The notes under the pieces: model-generated
What the model was told of the DNA's origin: nothing
The model's database searches: none
The model's input: the letters and a program-made list of their open reading frames with translations, nothing else
Shown: one piece after another, positions 7,661 to 16,343 of the stretch
Layout: the number at the start of each line of letters is the position of its first letter
Position numbering within the stretch: position 1 is the stretch's first letter
Assembly: GCA_021791495.1 (NCBI GenBank)
Contig: JAJYWN010000057.1
Coordinates: 1 to 44,726 of the forward strand
Source of the DNA: Bacillota bacterium
Lineage (GTDB): Bacteria; Bacillota; Sulfobacillia; JAJYWN01
Length of the DNA: 44,726 nucleotides
Direction of reading: 5' to 3'
Position numbers and translations under genes: made by a program

Positions 7661-10102
7661 ATGTGCACGGCCGTGTGCGCCGGTTCCGTTGGGCCTCGGG
7701 TTGAGGCGTCTGGCCGGCACACCCAGCGCTGGGTCCTGCGGATCAAAGGCGTCGTTCAAGGAGTGGGCTTCCGCCCTCACGTTTATCTGATGGCGACGGG
7801 CCACGGGTTGGCCGGATGGGTCCTAAACTCTGCCCAAGGTGTGACGGTGGAAGCGGAAGGCCCGCGGGAGGAGTTGGAGGGGTTCTTGAACGACCTTCTG
7901 ACCCGCCTGCCCCGGCTGGCCCGGATTGACTGGTGGGACCGGAAAGTGCTGCCGCCGGCGGGCTACGGGGCCTTCGAAATCCGCGAGAGCATGGGCGACG
8001 CGGACAAGGAAGCCTTGGTCTCGCCCGACGTGGCCATGTGTCCCGACTGCCGGCGGGAGATCCTTGACCCGAACGACAGGCGCTACGGCTACCCCTTCAC
8101 GAACTGCACCAACTGCGGGCCGCGGTTCACCATTATTGAGGACGTCCCCTACGACCGGCCCAAGACCACCATGAAGGCTTTTTCTATGTGTCCTCAGTGC
8201 CAGGCCGAATACCGCAACCCCCGCGACCGTCGTTTTCACGCTCAGCCCAACGCCTGCCCCGACTGCGGACCCCGGGTGGAGTTGGTAGACCGGGCCGGTA
8301 CGCCGGTGCCCGGCGACGGGCTGTGGACGGCCCGCCGCCTCTTGGCGGAAGGCCACATCCTGGCCATCAAAGGGATGGGTGGTTTTCATCTGGCCTGCGA
8401 TGCCCGGAACGAGACGGCCGTGGCCGAACTGCGCCGCCGCAAGCGCCGTCCGGCCAAACCCTTTGCCGTGATGGCCCGCGACACCGCGGTCATCCGCACC
8501 TTCGCCCAGCTGTCGGGACGGGAAGAGGAGCTTCTTTTCAGCCCCGTCGCGCCCATCGTGATCCTGGACCGGCCAGCCGGAGGGATGGGCGGGGCAACGG
8601 TTTCGCTGGCGCCCTCCGTGGCCCCCCACCTGACAACGGTGGGTGTGATGATCCCGTACACTCCCTTGCACGCCCTTCTTCTGGCCGAGCCGCCGGCGCC
8701 GGACGTGCTGGTCATGACCAGCGGCAACGTCTCCGACCTGCCCCTGGTCAAGGATAACGCGGTCGCTCTCAAGGAGCTGGCCCCCATCGCCGACTACTTC
8801 CTCCTTCACAACCGCGACATCCGCCACCGTTGCGATGACTCGCTAGGGAGGGTCGTCGGGGACGAGTTCCAGCTCTACCGCCGCTCGCGTGGCTACGTGC
8901 CCCAGCCCTTGACGGTGCCTGTGCCCCAGTCCCCAGCGCTGCCCGTGCCCCCGGCCTCCGCCACCCCGCCGCTGCCCGACCAGGCGGCGGATCAGCCGGC
9001 CGACCCACCGGTCATCTTGGGCGCCGGAGCGGAGATCAAGAACACCTTCTGCCTCCTCCGCGGCGACCAGGCGTTCCTATCGCCGCACATCGGGGAAGTG
9101 GCTTTCCGCGAAGGCCTGGAGCACTACGCCGACGCGCTGGAATCCATGGAAAGCATGGTCTACCGGCGGGCGGAGGCCGTGGCCTTCGACCTTCACCCGG
9201 GCTACGAAGTCTCCAAGGCGGCGCGCCGTCTGCGTCCGGGGCCGGCGGTGGGGATCCAGCACCACCACGCCCACCTGGCGGCGGTGATGGCCGACAACGG
9301 TTTGACCGGCGAGATCATCGGAATCATCGCCGATGGCACCGGCTACGGGCCCGATGGCGCTATCTGGGGCGGGGAGATCCTGGCGGGTGGCTACGAGGAC
9401 TACCGCCGCCTGCTTCACCTGGCCCCCGTGCGACTGCCCGGCGGCGACCGCGCCGTGGAGGACCCCGTCCGCATGGCCCTCGCCCATTTGGTGGCGGCCC
9501 TCGGCCCCACGGCGGGACTGGCGGCGGCCGAGGAGCTTTTCCCGAAGCGGGTGTCGGACTTGCGGCTGGTGGCCAGGATGATCGCCAGCGGTTTCAACGC
9601 CCCCTGGACCACCAGTTGCGGGCGGCTTTTCGACGCCGTATCCGCCATGCTGGGGGTGACGGAAGAGGTCACCTACGAGGGTCAGGCGGCCGTGGAACTG
9701 TCGGAACTAGCGGAGATGGCGGTGGCGACCCCGCATGCGGAACCCTTCCCGGTGGCCGTAGGAAAGGAAGACCTGGCCGTCGCGCCGATGGTCCGCGAGA
9801 TCGTCGCCGCCTTGAGGAGCGATCGCTCCCTTGAGCACCGCGCCCTGCTGGCCGCCCGTTTTCAGGAGTCCGTGGTCCAGGCCTTTGTCCTCGGCGCCGG
9901 AGAAGCGCGCCGGCGGACCGGAATCAACCGGGTCGGCCTTTCGGGCGGGGTGTTCCAGAACCGCTACGTACTCAGGAGGACTGTGGAAGAACTGCGAAAA
10001 AGCGGCTTCGAAATACATTGCCACCACCGGGTGCCCACGAACGACGGTGGCCTCTCCTTGGGCCAGGTCCTCGTGGCCCGGTGGCGTATGAAGGGGAGAT
10101 GA
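7661..10102 (+). CDS. hypF: Carbamoyltransferase HypF (hydrogenase CN-ligand synthesis)
   Basis: HypF converts carbamoyl phosphate and ATP to carbamoyl-AMP and transfers the carbamoyl group to HypE, the first step in making the cyanide ligands. The 813-residue protein shows the expected order. An acylphosphatase domain (GVVQGVGFRPHV near residues 30-41) is followed by a zinc region with four CxxC pairs (C127/130, C149/152, C177/180, C199/202), a YrdC-like domain, and a Kae1-like domain with HHHAH near residues 534-538. A proline-rich insertion (about residues 412-455) separates the YrdC and Kae1 parts and is not typical. The start is ATG 7661, 6 nt after hypB. Confidence 0.94.
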   Translation: MCTAVCAGSVGPRVEASGRHTQRWVLRIKGVVQGVGFRPHVYLMATGHGLAGWVLNSAQGVTVEAEGPREELEGFLNDLLTRLPRLARIDWWDRKVLPPAGYGAFEIRESMGDADKEALVSPDVAMCPDCRREILDPNDRRYGYPFTNCTNCGPRFTIIEDVPYDRPKTTMKAFSMCPQCQAEYRNPRDRRFHAQPNACPDCGPRVELVDRAGTPVPGDGLWTARRLLAEGHILAIKGMGGFHLACDARNETAVAELRRRKRRPAKPFAVMARDTAVIRTFAQLSGREEELLFSPVAPIVILDRPAGGMGGATVSLAPSVAPHLTTVGVMIPYTPLHALLLAEPPAPDVLVMTSGNVSDLPLVKDNAVALKELAPIADYFLLHNRDIRHRCDDSLGRVVGDEFQLYRRSRGYVPQPLTVPVPQSPALPVPPASATPPLPDQAADQPADPPVILGAGAEIKNTFCLLRGDQAFLSPHIGEVAFREGLEHYADALESMESMVYRRAEAVAFDLHPGYEVSKAARRLRPGPAVGIQHHHAHLAAVMADNGLTGEIIGIIADGTGYGPDGAIWGGEILAGGYEDYRRLLHLAPVRLPGGDRAVEDPVRMALAHLVAALGPTAGLAAAEELFPKRVSDLRLVARMIASGFNAPWTTSCGRLFDAVSAMLGVTEEVTYEGQAAVELSELAEMAVATPHAEPFPVAVGKEDLAVAPMVREIVAALRSDRSLEHRALLAARFQESVVQAFVLGAGEARRRTGINRVGLSGGVFQNRYVLRRTVEELRKSGFEIHCHHRVPTNDGGLSLGQVLVARWRMKGR

Positions 10103-10104
10103 CC

Positions 10105-10329
10105 ATGTGCCTTGCTGTTCCCGGCCTGGTGCTGGAAATCAGGAGCGGGCAGGCCAGGGTGGACATTCGCGGAAACCGGCTCTGGGCGCAGTCCGCCTTG
10201 GTGCCCGACCTCCGGGTGGGGGACTATGTCCTGGTCCACGCGGGGTTCGTCCTTAACCGGCTGGATCCCGAAGAGGCGCGCCAGACGCTGGAGCTGGTGG
10301 AGGAAGTCTATGGCGTCCATCGTTCGTAA
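10105..10329 (+). CDS. hypC: Hydrogenase assembly chaperone HypC
   Basis: The 74-residue protein starts MCLAVPG. Cys2, exposed after Met removal, is the residue that carries the Fe(CN)2CO unit with HypD. The start is taken at ATG 10105 rather than ATG 10099 (MTMCLAV) because the free N-terminal Cys is essential in this family. The end overlaps hypD by 20 nt. Confidence 0.93.
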   Translation: MCLAVPGLVLEIRSGQARVDIRGNRLWAQSALVPDLRVGDYVLVHAGFVLNRLDPEEARQTLELVEEVYGVHRS

Positions 10330-11443
10330 CTTTGAAGCTGACTTTGACGGTGCCTTTCGTCGCGCCGACCTGGCCCACGCCATCCTGAGCCGGCTTAAGA
10401 AACGGCTGGCCCCCCTGGGGCGGCCGTTGCGACTCATGGAGGTATGCGGCACCCATACCGTGGCCATTTCCCGGTCGGGCCTGCGCTCTCTCCTGGCGCC
10501 CGAGGTGGAACTGGTCAGCGGGCCGGGTTGCCCGGTGTGCGTTACGGCGCAGGGCGAGATTGATGCCATGCTGGATCTGGCGGGGCGACCGGGGGTGACG
10601 GTAGCCACCTTCGGGGACATGATGCGTGTTCCCGGGAGCAGGGGCAGCCTGAACGATGCCCGTGCCGCCGGGGCGCGCGTGGCGGTGGTCTACTCAGCCA
10701 TGGACGCCGTCCGGATGGCGGCGGAAACCCCTGGTGAGCACGTGGTTTTCCTTGGTGTGGGGTTCGAGACCACCGCCCCGGGGACGGCCCTGGCCTTGGA
10801 GGAGGCGGCCCGGAGCGGTATCCGCAACTTCTACGTATACGCCGCGCACAAGCTGGTGCCGCCGGCGCTGGAGGCCCTCCTGGCGGACAAGAACCTGCGC
10901 TTGCATGGATTTGTGCTGCCAGGCCACGTCAGCGTGGTGTTGGGACGGCGCGCCTACGACCTCGTGGCGGCGCGCGGTGTGGCGGCCGTCATCGGCGGGT
11001 TCGAGCCGGTGGACATCCTCTTGGCCGTGGACCGGGTGGCGGCCATGGTCATGGAGGGGCGGGCCGGTGTGGAAAACGCCTACTCGCGGGCCGTGTCCGA
11101 AGAAGGCAACGTCGCGGCGAGAGAGGCCATCAGCCGGTGTTTTGCGCCGGCGGATGCCGATTGGCGCGGCCTGGGCCGCATCCCCGCGTCCGGGCTGGCC
11201 CTGCGCGGGCACCTGTCGTCCCACGATGCCGCCGGGCGGTTCGGCATCCTTCCGGCACATGTGCCGGACCCGCCGGGATGTTCCTGCGGAGCCGTCCTGC
11301 GCGGGAAAATGAGACCGACGGACTGTGCCCTTTTTGGCGGTCGTTGCTGTCCGGAATCGCCCGTCGGCCCGTGTATGGTTTCCACGGAAGGGGCGTGCAG
11401 CGCCTACTACCGGTTCGAGCGCGGAGGTGAGGTCCGTGAATAG
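10310..11443 (+). CDS. hypD: Hydrogenase Fe(CN)2CO assembly protein HypD
   Basis: The 377-residue [4Fe-4S] scaffold assembles the Fe(CN)2CO moiety with HypC. Family motifs are clear: MEVCGTHT near the N-terminus, GPGCPVCVT, GFETTAP, and a C-terminal cysteine-rich cluster-binding segment (CSCGAVLRG...CALFG..CCPESPVGPCMVS.EGAC). The start lies inside the end of hypC, so the pair is translationally coupled, matching their function as a complex. Its TAG stop lies inside the start of hypE. Confidence 0.94.
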   Translation: MASIVRNFEADFDGAFRRADLAHAILSRLKKRLAPLGRPLRLMEVCGTHTVAISRSGLRSLLAPEVELVSGPGCPVCVTAQGEIDAMLDLAGRPGVTVATFGDMMRVPGSRGSLNDARAAGARVAVVYSAMDAVRMAAETPGEHVVFLGVGFETTAPGTALALEEAARSGIRNFYVYAAHKLVPPALEALLADKNLRLHGFVLPGHVSVVLGRRAYDLVAARGVAAVIGGFEPVDILLAVDRVAAMVMEGRAGVENAYSRAVSEEGNVAAREAISRCFAPADADWRGLGRIPASGLALRGHLSSHDAAGRFGILPAHVPDPPGCSCGAVLRGKMRPTDCALFGGRCCPESPVGPCMVSTEGACSAYYRFERGGEVRE

Positions 11444-12476
11444 CGCGACGGAACGGGTTCTCCTGGCGCACGGTGATGGTGGTCTTCTCACGGCCAAGCT
11501 GGTAGACGAAGTCTTCCTGAAAAACCTGGGCGGGCAAGCGGCCGGGGGCCTCCTGGACGCGGCCATCCTGGATGGGCGGGGTCGCGGCGGGTCCCGGGGA
11601 GGGCGGCGGCGATTGGCGCTGACCACGGATTCTTTTGTGGTGAAACCTGTTTTCTTCCCAGGTGGGGACATTGGCTCCCTGGCGGTCCATGGAACGGTCA
11701 ACGACCTGGCCTCGGTGGGGGCGTGCCCTTTGGCCCTGTCGGCGGCTTTCATCCTTGAAGAAGGGCTCGAAGTGGCGGTCCTCCAGCGCGTGGTCGCTTC
11801 CATGGGAAAGGCTGCCGCCCGGGTCGGTGTGCCCATCGTCACTGGAGATACCAAGGTTGTGGAAAAGGGTGCGGCCGATGGGCTTTTCATCAACACCACC
11901 GGTCTGGGCGAGATCTTGCCGGCGGCGGACCTTTCCTTCGGCAGGCTGCGGCCCGGGGACCGCGTGCTGGTCTCCGGCTCCGTGGGCGACCACGGTGTGG
12001 CCGTGCTCTCTCAGCGCAAAGGGCTGGCATTTGAGACCCCGGTGATCTCCGATTCCGCACCCCTTTTCGACTTGGTCCGTCCGTTGCTGGAGCGGGCGCC
12101 AGGAGTGAAATTCCTCCGTGATCCCACGCGGGGGGGCCTGGCTACGACCCTAAAGGAGATCGCGGCTTCGGCCGGGGAAGTCGACATCGTGATCGAGGAG
12201 GACCGTATCCCCGTCCGGCCGGCGGTGGCGGGCGCCTGCGAGATTCTGGGGCTCGATCCCCTTTATCTGGCTAACGAGGGGAAGATCATCGTCGTGGTCG
12301 AGGAGAGCGGCGCCGCGGAAGCTCTGCGGATCCTGCGCGGGCACCCCCTGGGGGCGGACGCGGCGGAAGTGGGCCGGGTGGAGGCGGGTCGGGGGGATCT
12401 CTGGCTGGTCACTTCTCTGGGCGGGACCAAGCGCCTGGATCGCCTGACCGGCGAGCAATTGCCCCGTATCTGCTAG
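11436..12476 (+). CDS. hypE: Hydrogenase maturation protein HypE
   Basis: The 346-residue protein dehydrates the carbamoyl group placed on its C-terminal cysteine to a thiocyanate, the cyanide donor. The protein ends in PRIC, so the acceptor Cys is the last residue. The AIR-synthase-like fold shows in DSFVVKPVFFPGGDIGSLAVHGT and PTRGGLATTLKE. The GTG start at 11436 follows GGAGGTGA (11422-11429) and overlaps the hypD stop by 8 nt. It is the last gene of the run and is followed by a strong hairpin. Confidence 0.94.
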   Translation: MNSATERVLLAHGDGGLLTAKLVDEVFLKNLGGQAAGGLLDAAILDGRGRGGSRGGRRRLALTTDSFVVKPVFFPGGDIGSLAVHGTVNDLASVGACPLALSAAFILEEGLEVAVLQRVVASMGKAAARVGVPIVTGDTKVVEKGAADGLFINTTGLGEILPAADLSFGRLRPGDRVLVSGSVGDHGVAVLSQRKGLAFETPVISDSAPLFDLVRPLLERAPGVKFLRDPTRGGLATTLKEIAASAGEVDIVIEEDRIPVRPAVAGACEILGLDPLYLANEGKIIVVVEESGAAEALRILRGHPLGADAAEVGRVEAGRGDLWLVTSLGGTKRLDRLTGEQLPRIC

Positions 12477-12502
12477 CTGGACATTGATCGTCTGTGGGAC
12501 GG

Positions 12503-12551
12503 GCCAAACGAAGGGGAGAAGCCCCGAAAGAAGGCTTCTCCCCTGTTTGGC
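12503..12551. terminator. Hairpin terminator between hypE and abrB (convergent genes)
   Basis: A perfect 12-bp stem (AGGGGAGAAGCC at 12512-12523 with its complement at 12533-12544) is extended by a 7-bp outer stem (GCCAAAC / GTTTGGC) after a two-base bulge. It lies between the converging ends of hypE and abrB and could stop transcription from both sides. The T-rich tract is weak on either strand. Confidence 0.7.
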
Positions 12552-12568
12552 TCCTTATGGGGTCGGTC

Positions 12569-12817
12569 CTAGACGGCCTTGCTCTGCATCGCCTCGATGC
12601 AGTTCCGGCAGACCCTCTTTCCCCGGAAGATCTCGACGTTCTGAGCGTTCCCACAGAACACGCAGGCAGGTTCATACTTCTTCAGGATGATCTGGTCCCT
12701 ATCCACATAAATCTCCAGGGCATCCTTCTCCGCGATATCCAGGGTCCGGCGGAGTTCGATGGGAATAACCACACGTCCAAGCTCGTCCACCTTGCGCACA
12801 ATACCAGTCGACTTCAT
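12569..12817 (-). CDS. abrB: AbrB-family transition-state regulator
   Basis: This 82-residue DNA-binding protein opens MKSTGIVRKVDELGRVVIPIELRRTL, the swapped-hairpin AbrB/SpoVT domain. The C-terminal part has two CxxC pairs (CVFCG and CRNC), common in clostridial AbrB proteins and suggestive of a zinc knuckle. In Bacillus, AbrB represses post-exponential genes. The position divergent from metG is the conserved location. Met is chosen at 12817; an adjacent Met at 12820 is equally possible. The ribosome site AGGAGGGAGG is slightly far upstream. Confidence 0.9.
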   Translation of the reverse strand: MKSTGIVRKVDELGRVVIPIELRRTLDIAEKDALEIYVDRDQIILKKYEPACVFCGNAQNVEIFRGKRVCRNCIEAMQSKAV

Positions 12818-12853
12818 CATTTGTACTGGTGCCTCCCTCCTACAAAATTCGAC

Positions 12854-12895
12854 ATGCTCTATGTAGAGCATACCAAGCCTACCAGTTTCAGTCAA
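12854..12895 (-). promoter_or_regulatory. abrB promoter with an overlapping 18-bp perfect palindrome
   Basis: Read on the minus strand, TTGACT (12890-12895) and TATGCT (12867-12872) are separated by 17 bp, a good sigma-A promoter. A perfect inverted repeat (ATGCTCTA-2 bp-TAGAGCAT, 12854-12871) covers most of the -10 and the start site. This is the position of a repressor site, possibly for AbrB itself. Confidence 0.6.
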
Positions 12896-13022
12896 TCCCC
12901 AGCGTGACACCTTTTTTCCATTAATGGAAGTAACATTTGGTGAACAATGTGTGAAAAGACGCTGCAGAACGTTGGCCATAGTAATCTTATGCAGGCGGAA
13001 GCTGGCGACCGATTGGTCACAC

Positions 13023-13052
13023 TTGACAGGAGACTTGGCCTCCGGTTAGTAT
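13023..13052 (+). promoter_or_regulatory. Promoter for the metG T-box leader
   Basis: TTGACA at 13023-13028 and TAGTAT at 13047-13052 are 18 bp apart. The predicted start (about 13059) lies just upstream of the T-box Stem I, as expected. Confidence 0.55.
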
Positions 13053-13087
13053 GGTCGCAAAGGAAGCCAGGTTTCTGGCTATAGGCA

Positions 13088-13403
13088 TTGACGGGGATGA
13101 GTAGGCTGGTCAGGTAACGGCCTCCAGAGAGCCGGGACAGGTGAAAGCCGGCGCCGGAGAAGCCAGTCGAACATGGCCCCCGAGCCTTTCCGCTGAAAGC
13201 GCCGCCGGGCGGGTGAAGGCCCGCAAGAGCCCAAAAGGGGATGGTGGCAGTAGGCGGAGACGGACGGGCACCGTTATCAGCCCGGGGCATGCGGCCGAAT
13301 ACTTCCAGCCAAGTGCCTGCCAAGGCGGTCGTCGGGCCGCGAATTGGGGTGGTACCGCGGGCGTACAGCTCGTCCCCTTGCGTGGGGGCGGGCTTTTCGT
13401 TTT
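13088..13403 (+). ncRNA. T-box riboswitch (methionine-tRNA sensing) upstream of metG
   Basis: The leader begins GACGGGGATGAGTAG, the usual Stem I base. It carries the distal Stem I motifs AGAGAGCCGG and GGTGAAAGCCGGC. The specifier is probably ATG at 13173-13175 (in GAACATGGCC). The T-box sequence GGGGTGGTACCGCG is at 13346-13359; its TGGT bulge would pair with an ACCA tRNA end, which suits tRNA-Met. A terminator follows: stem 13368-13377 with 13384-13393, then a T-rich tract (13394-13403). Uncharged tRNA-Met should stabilise the antiterminator and turn metG on. Confidence 0.9.
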
Positions 13404-13446
13404 GCCCCGTGAGTCTCCCGCCTGGCTCTTTTGGGAGGTCATTGAC

Positions 13447-15516
13447 GTGGCGAGGACCAAGGAGAACGTCGGACGGAAGAAGTTCTACATTTCCACACCC
13501 ATCTACTACCCCAGCGACAATCTGCACATCGGCCACGCCTACACGACGGTGGCGGCCGACGCCATTTCCAGGTACCACCGTCTCCGTGGCGAGGATGTCT
13601 ACTTCCTGACGGGCACGGACGAACATGGGCAGAAGATCCAGCGGCGGGCCGAGGCCCGCGGACTGACGCCCAAGCAGTTCGTGGACGAGATCGTGGCGAA
13701 CATCAAGGACCTCTGGAGCAAACTGGAGGTCTCCTACGATGGGTTCATCCGTACCACGGACCCCGTCCACGAACGGGTTCTGCAGCAGATGTTCCAGAAG
13801 ATCTACGAGAAGGGCGACATCTATAAGTCCGAATACGAGGGCTGGTACTGCACGCCGTGCGAGACCTTCTGGCTGGAGCGCCAGCTGAAGGACGGCAAGT
13901 GCCCGAACCCGGAATGCGGGCGCGAGGTGGAACTGCTGCGCGAGGAAAGCTACTTCTTCAAGCTTTCCAAGTACGCCGATCGCCTCCTGAAGCACATCGA
14001 AGACCACCCGGAGTTCATCCAGCCGCCGTCCCGGCGGAACGAGATGATCGCCTTCATAAAGAGCGGTCTGGAAGACCTGTGCGTCTCGCGGACCACCTTC
14101 AACTGGGGTGTCCCGGTACCCTTCGATCCCAAGCACGTGATCTACGTGTGGTTCGACGCACTCTCGAACTACATCACGGCCATGGGCTATCTGAGCGATC
14201 CGGCGAAGTTCGAACGCTACTGGCCCGCCGATGTGCACCTGGTGGGCAAGGAGATCGTGCGTTTCCACACCATTATCTGGCCCATTATGCTCATGGCCCT
14301 GGACTTGCCCCTTCCCAAACAGGTCTTCGGCCACGGCTGGCTGGTGCTGGAGGGTGGCGAGAAGATCTCCAAGTCCAAGGGTAACGTGGTGGACCCCGTG
14401 GCGCTCATCGACAAATACGGCGTGGACGCCGTCCGCTACTATCTGCTGCGCGAGGTGCCCTTCGGCGCCGACGGGTACTACACTGAAGAGGCGCTCGTCA
14501 ACCGGACCAACGTGGACCTGGCCAACGACCTGGGCAACCTCCTTTCGCGAACCACGGCCATGATCCAGCAAAGCTTCGCCGGCGTGGTACCAGAGCCGGG
14601 CGACAGCGAACCGGTGGACCGGGAGTTCCCGGAGCTTTGCGAGCGCGCGGCCCGCGATTCGGCCGAGGCCATGGAGAAACTGCTCATTTCGGACGCGCTG
14701 TCGGCCATTTGGAAGGTGGTCGACCGGTGCAACAAGTACATCGAAGAGACCAGCCCTTGGGCCTTGGCGAAGAACCCGGCCACCCGCTCGCGGGCCGGCA
14801 CGGTCCTCTATAACCTGGCGGAGAGCCTGCGGACGCTGGGGATCCTGCTCACCCCCTATCTAACGCACACGCCGGGCCGCATCTGGGAGCAGTTGGGCCT
14901 GGACGGCGATCCGGCGGCGGCGGGCTGGACGGCCCTGCCCTGGGGCGGGCTGAAGCCGGGTACCAGGATCCGCCGGGGCAGCCCGCTCTTCCCCCGGATC
15001 GACGTGACCACGGGAGCCATCACGGCGGGGGCGGCCCGGGCGGTACAGGAGGCGACGAATAAGGTGACACCGGAAACGACCAGGCAGGCGGCGCCCGCAT
15101 CGGCCAAGGCGTCGTCGGCGGAACCCACCGCCAAGGCGGCCGTCGGCGCGGTCGGCGCAGCCGGCAGCCACAACGGCGACGGAACCCCCGCCACCATCAA
15201 CATCGACGAGTTCCGGCGGGTGGACCTGCGGGTGGCCAAGGTGCTGGAGGCCGAGAAGGTGACTGGCGCCGATAAGCTGCTGCGCCTCAGAGTCGAAGTG
15301 GGCGGAAAGGAACGGCAAGTGGTGGCGGGCGTGGCCAAGCACTACGCTCCCGAAACCCTGGTAGGCCGGTCTATCGTCATCGTGGCGAACCTTGAACCGG
15401 CTACCATTCGGGGCCTGCGGTCCGAGGGTATGATTCTCGCCGCCTCGGACGACCAGGGGCGGCTGGCCATCGTGTCCCCGGCGGAGCCGGTGGACAGCGG
15501 TGCGAAGGTGAAGTAA
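13447..15516 (+). CDS. metG: Methionyl-tRNA synthetase
   Basis: The 689-residue enzyme charges tRNA-Met. The class I signatures are HIGH (residues 27-30) and KISKSKGN (about 306-313). A zinc-binding insertion with CTPC...CPNPEC lies near residues 135-157. The C-terminus (from about 585) is an EMAP/Trbp111-like tRNA-binding domain (DLRVAKVLEAEKV...IVANLEPATIRGLRSEGMILAA). It is joined by an Ala/Thr-rich linker of about 60 residues that is longer than usual. The GTG start at 13447 follows GGGAGG (13433-13438); a longer open frame runs through the T-box and is not coding. Confidence 0.95.
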   Translation: MARTKENVGRKKFYISTPIYYPSDNLHIGHAYTTVAADAISRYHRLRGEDVYFLTGTDEHGQKIQRRAEARGLTPKQFVDEIVANIKDLWSKLEVSYDGFIRTTDPVHERVLQQMFQKIYEKGDIYKSEYEGWYCTPCETFWLERQLKDGKCPNPECGREVELLREESYFFKLSKYADRLLKHIEDHPEFIQPPSRRNEMIAFIKSGLEDLCVSRTTFNWGVPVPFDPKHVIYVWFDALSNYITAMGYLSDPAKFERYWPADVHLVGKEIVRFHTIIWPIMLMALDLPLPKQVFGHGWLVLEGGEKISKSKGNVVDPVALIDKYGVDAVRYYLLREVPFGADGYYTEEALVNRTNVDLANDLGNLLSRTTAMIQQSFAGVVPEPGDSEPVDREFPELCERAARDSAEAMEKLLISDALSAIWKVVDRCNKYIEETSPWALAKNPATRSRAGTVLYNLAESLRTLGILLTPYLTHTPGRIWEQLGLDGDPAAAGWTALPWGGLKPGTRIRRGSPLFPRIDVTTGAITAGAARAVQEATNKVTPETTRQAAPASAKASSAEPTAKAAVGAVGAAGSHNGDGTPATINIDEFRRVDLRVAKVLEAEKVTGADKLLRLRVEVGGKERQVVAGVAKHYAPETLVGRSIVIVANLEPATIRGLRSEGMILAASDDQGRLAIVSPAEPVDSGAKVK

Positions 15517-16304
15517 TGCTGGTCGACACCCATGCGCATTTGAACTCCGACCGGTACCGCGGCGACCTGGACCAAGTGATGGCCCGGGCCGCCGCGGCCG
15601 GTATTGGCCGGATGGTGGTGGTCGGGTACGATCTAGAGACCTCCCGCAAAGCCTGGGAGCTGGCCCGCCGCCACCAGGGGATCGCCGCGGCCGTCGGCAT
15701 CCACCCCCACGACGCGGCCAAGGCCGACCTGGACGCATTGCAGGAGGTGTCCCGGCTGGCATCTCTTCCGGAAACTGTGGCCGTGGGCGAGACCGGCCTG
15801 GATTTCTACCGCGACTTGTCGCCCCGCACTGAGCAAGAGCGATCTTTCCGTGTCCATCTTTCTCTGGCCGCGCGCCTCCGCAAGCCGGTGATCATCCACG
15901 ACCGGGACGCCCACGCCGACGTCCTGCGGGTGGTGCGGGCCGAAGGCGGCCTGGGCCCGGCCGGCGGGGTCATGCACTGCTTTTCGGGAGACTGGGCCTT
16001 GGCCGAAGAATGCTTGGCCCTTGGGTTTCACATTTCCATCGCCGGCCCGGTGACTTTTGATTCCGCCCGCGGCCTTCAGGAAGTGGCGCGCCGGGTTCCC
16101 CTGAACCGGCTCATGGTGGAAACGGATTGCCCGTACCTGACTCCCCAGCCTCACCGCGGGAAACGCAATGAGCCGGCCTACGTCCGGCATGTGGCGGAGA
16201 AGATCGCCGAGCTGAGGGGGATGTCTTTCCCCGAACTAGCGGCGGCCACCACCGCCAACGCCGAGGCTCTCTTCGGCCTGAAGGGCCCCACGCTCAAGAC
16301 CTAG
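15516..16304 (+). CDS. tatD: TatD-family metal-dependent hydrolase/DNase
   Basis: The 262-residue TIM-barrel hydrolase shows the family metal ligands in order: DTHAHL, GETGLDFYRD, IIHDRDAH, HCFSGD and ETDCPYLTPQPHRGKRNEP. In Bacillus the equivalent YabD follows metS, and the start here overlaps the metG stop (TAATG), so the two are coupled. The likely function is 3'-to-5' exonuclease or D-aminoacyl-type hydrolysis; substrates cannot be told from sequence. Confidence 0.92.
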   Translation: MLVDTHAHLNSDRYRGDLDQVMARAAAAGIGRMVVVGYDLETSRKAWELARRHQGIAAAVGIHPHDAAKADLDALQEVSRLASLPETVAVGETGLDFYRDLSPRTEQERSFRVHLSLAARLRKPVIIHDRDAHADVLRVVRAEGGLGPAGGVMHCFSGDWALAEECLALGFHISIAGPVTFDSARGLQEVARRVPLNRLMVETDCPYLTPQPHRGKRNEPAYVRHVAEKIAELRGMSFPELAAATTANAEALFGLKGPTLKT

Positions 16305-16343
16305 AAGCTATTCTCCCTTGCTGGAAAAGAGAGGAGAATCGCC

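Noticed and set aside
13141-13446. Longer open frame extending metG upstream
   Set aside because: It runs through the T-box and terminator; the GTG at 13447 has a proper ribosome site.
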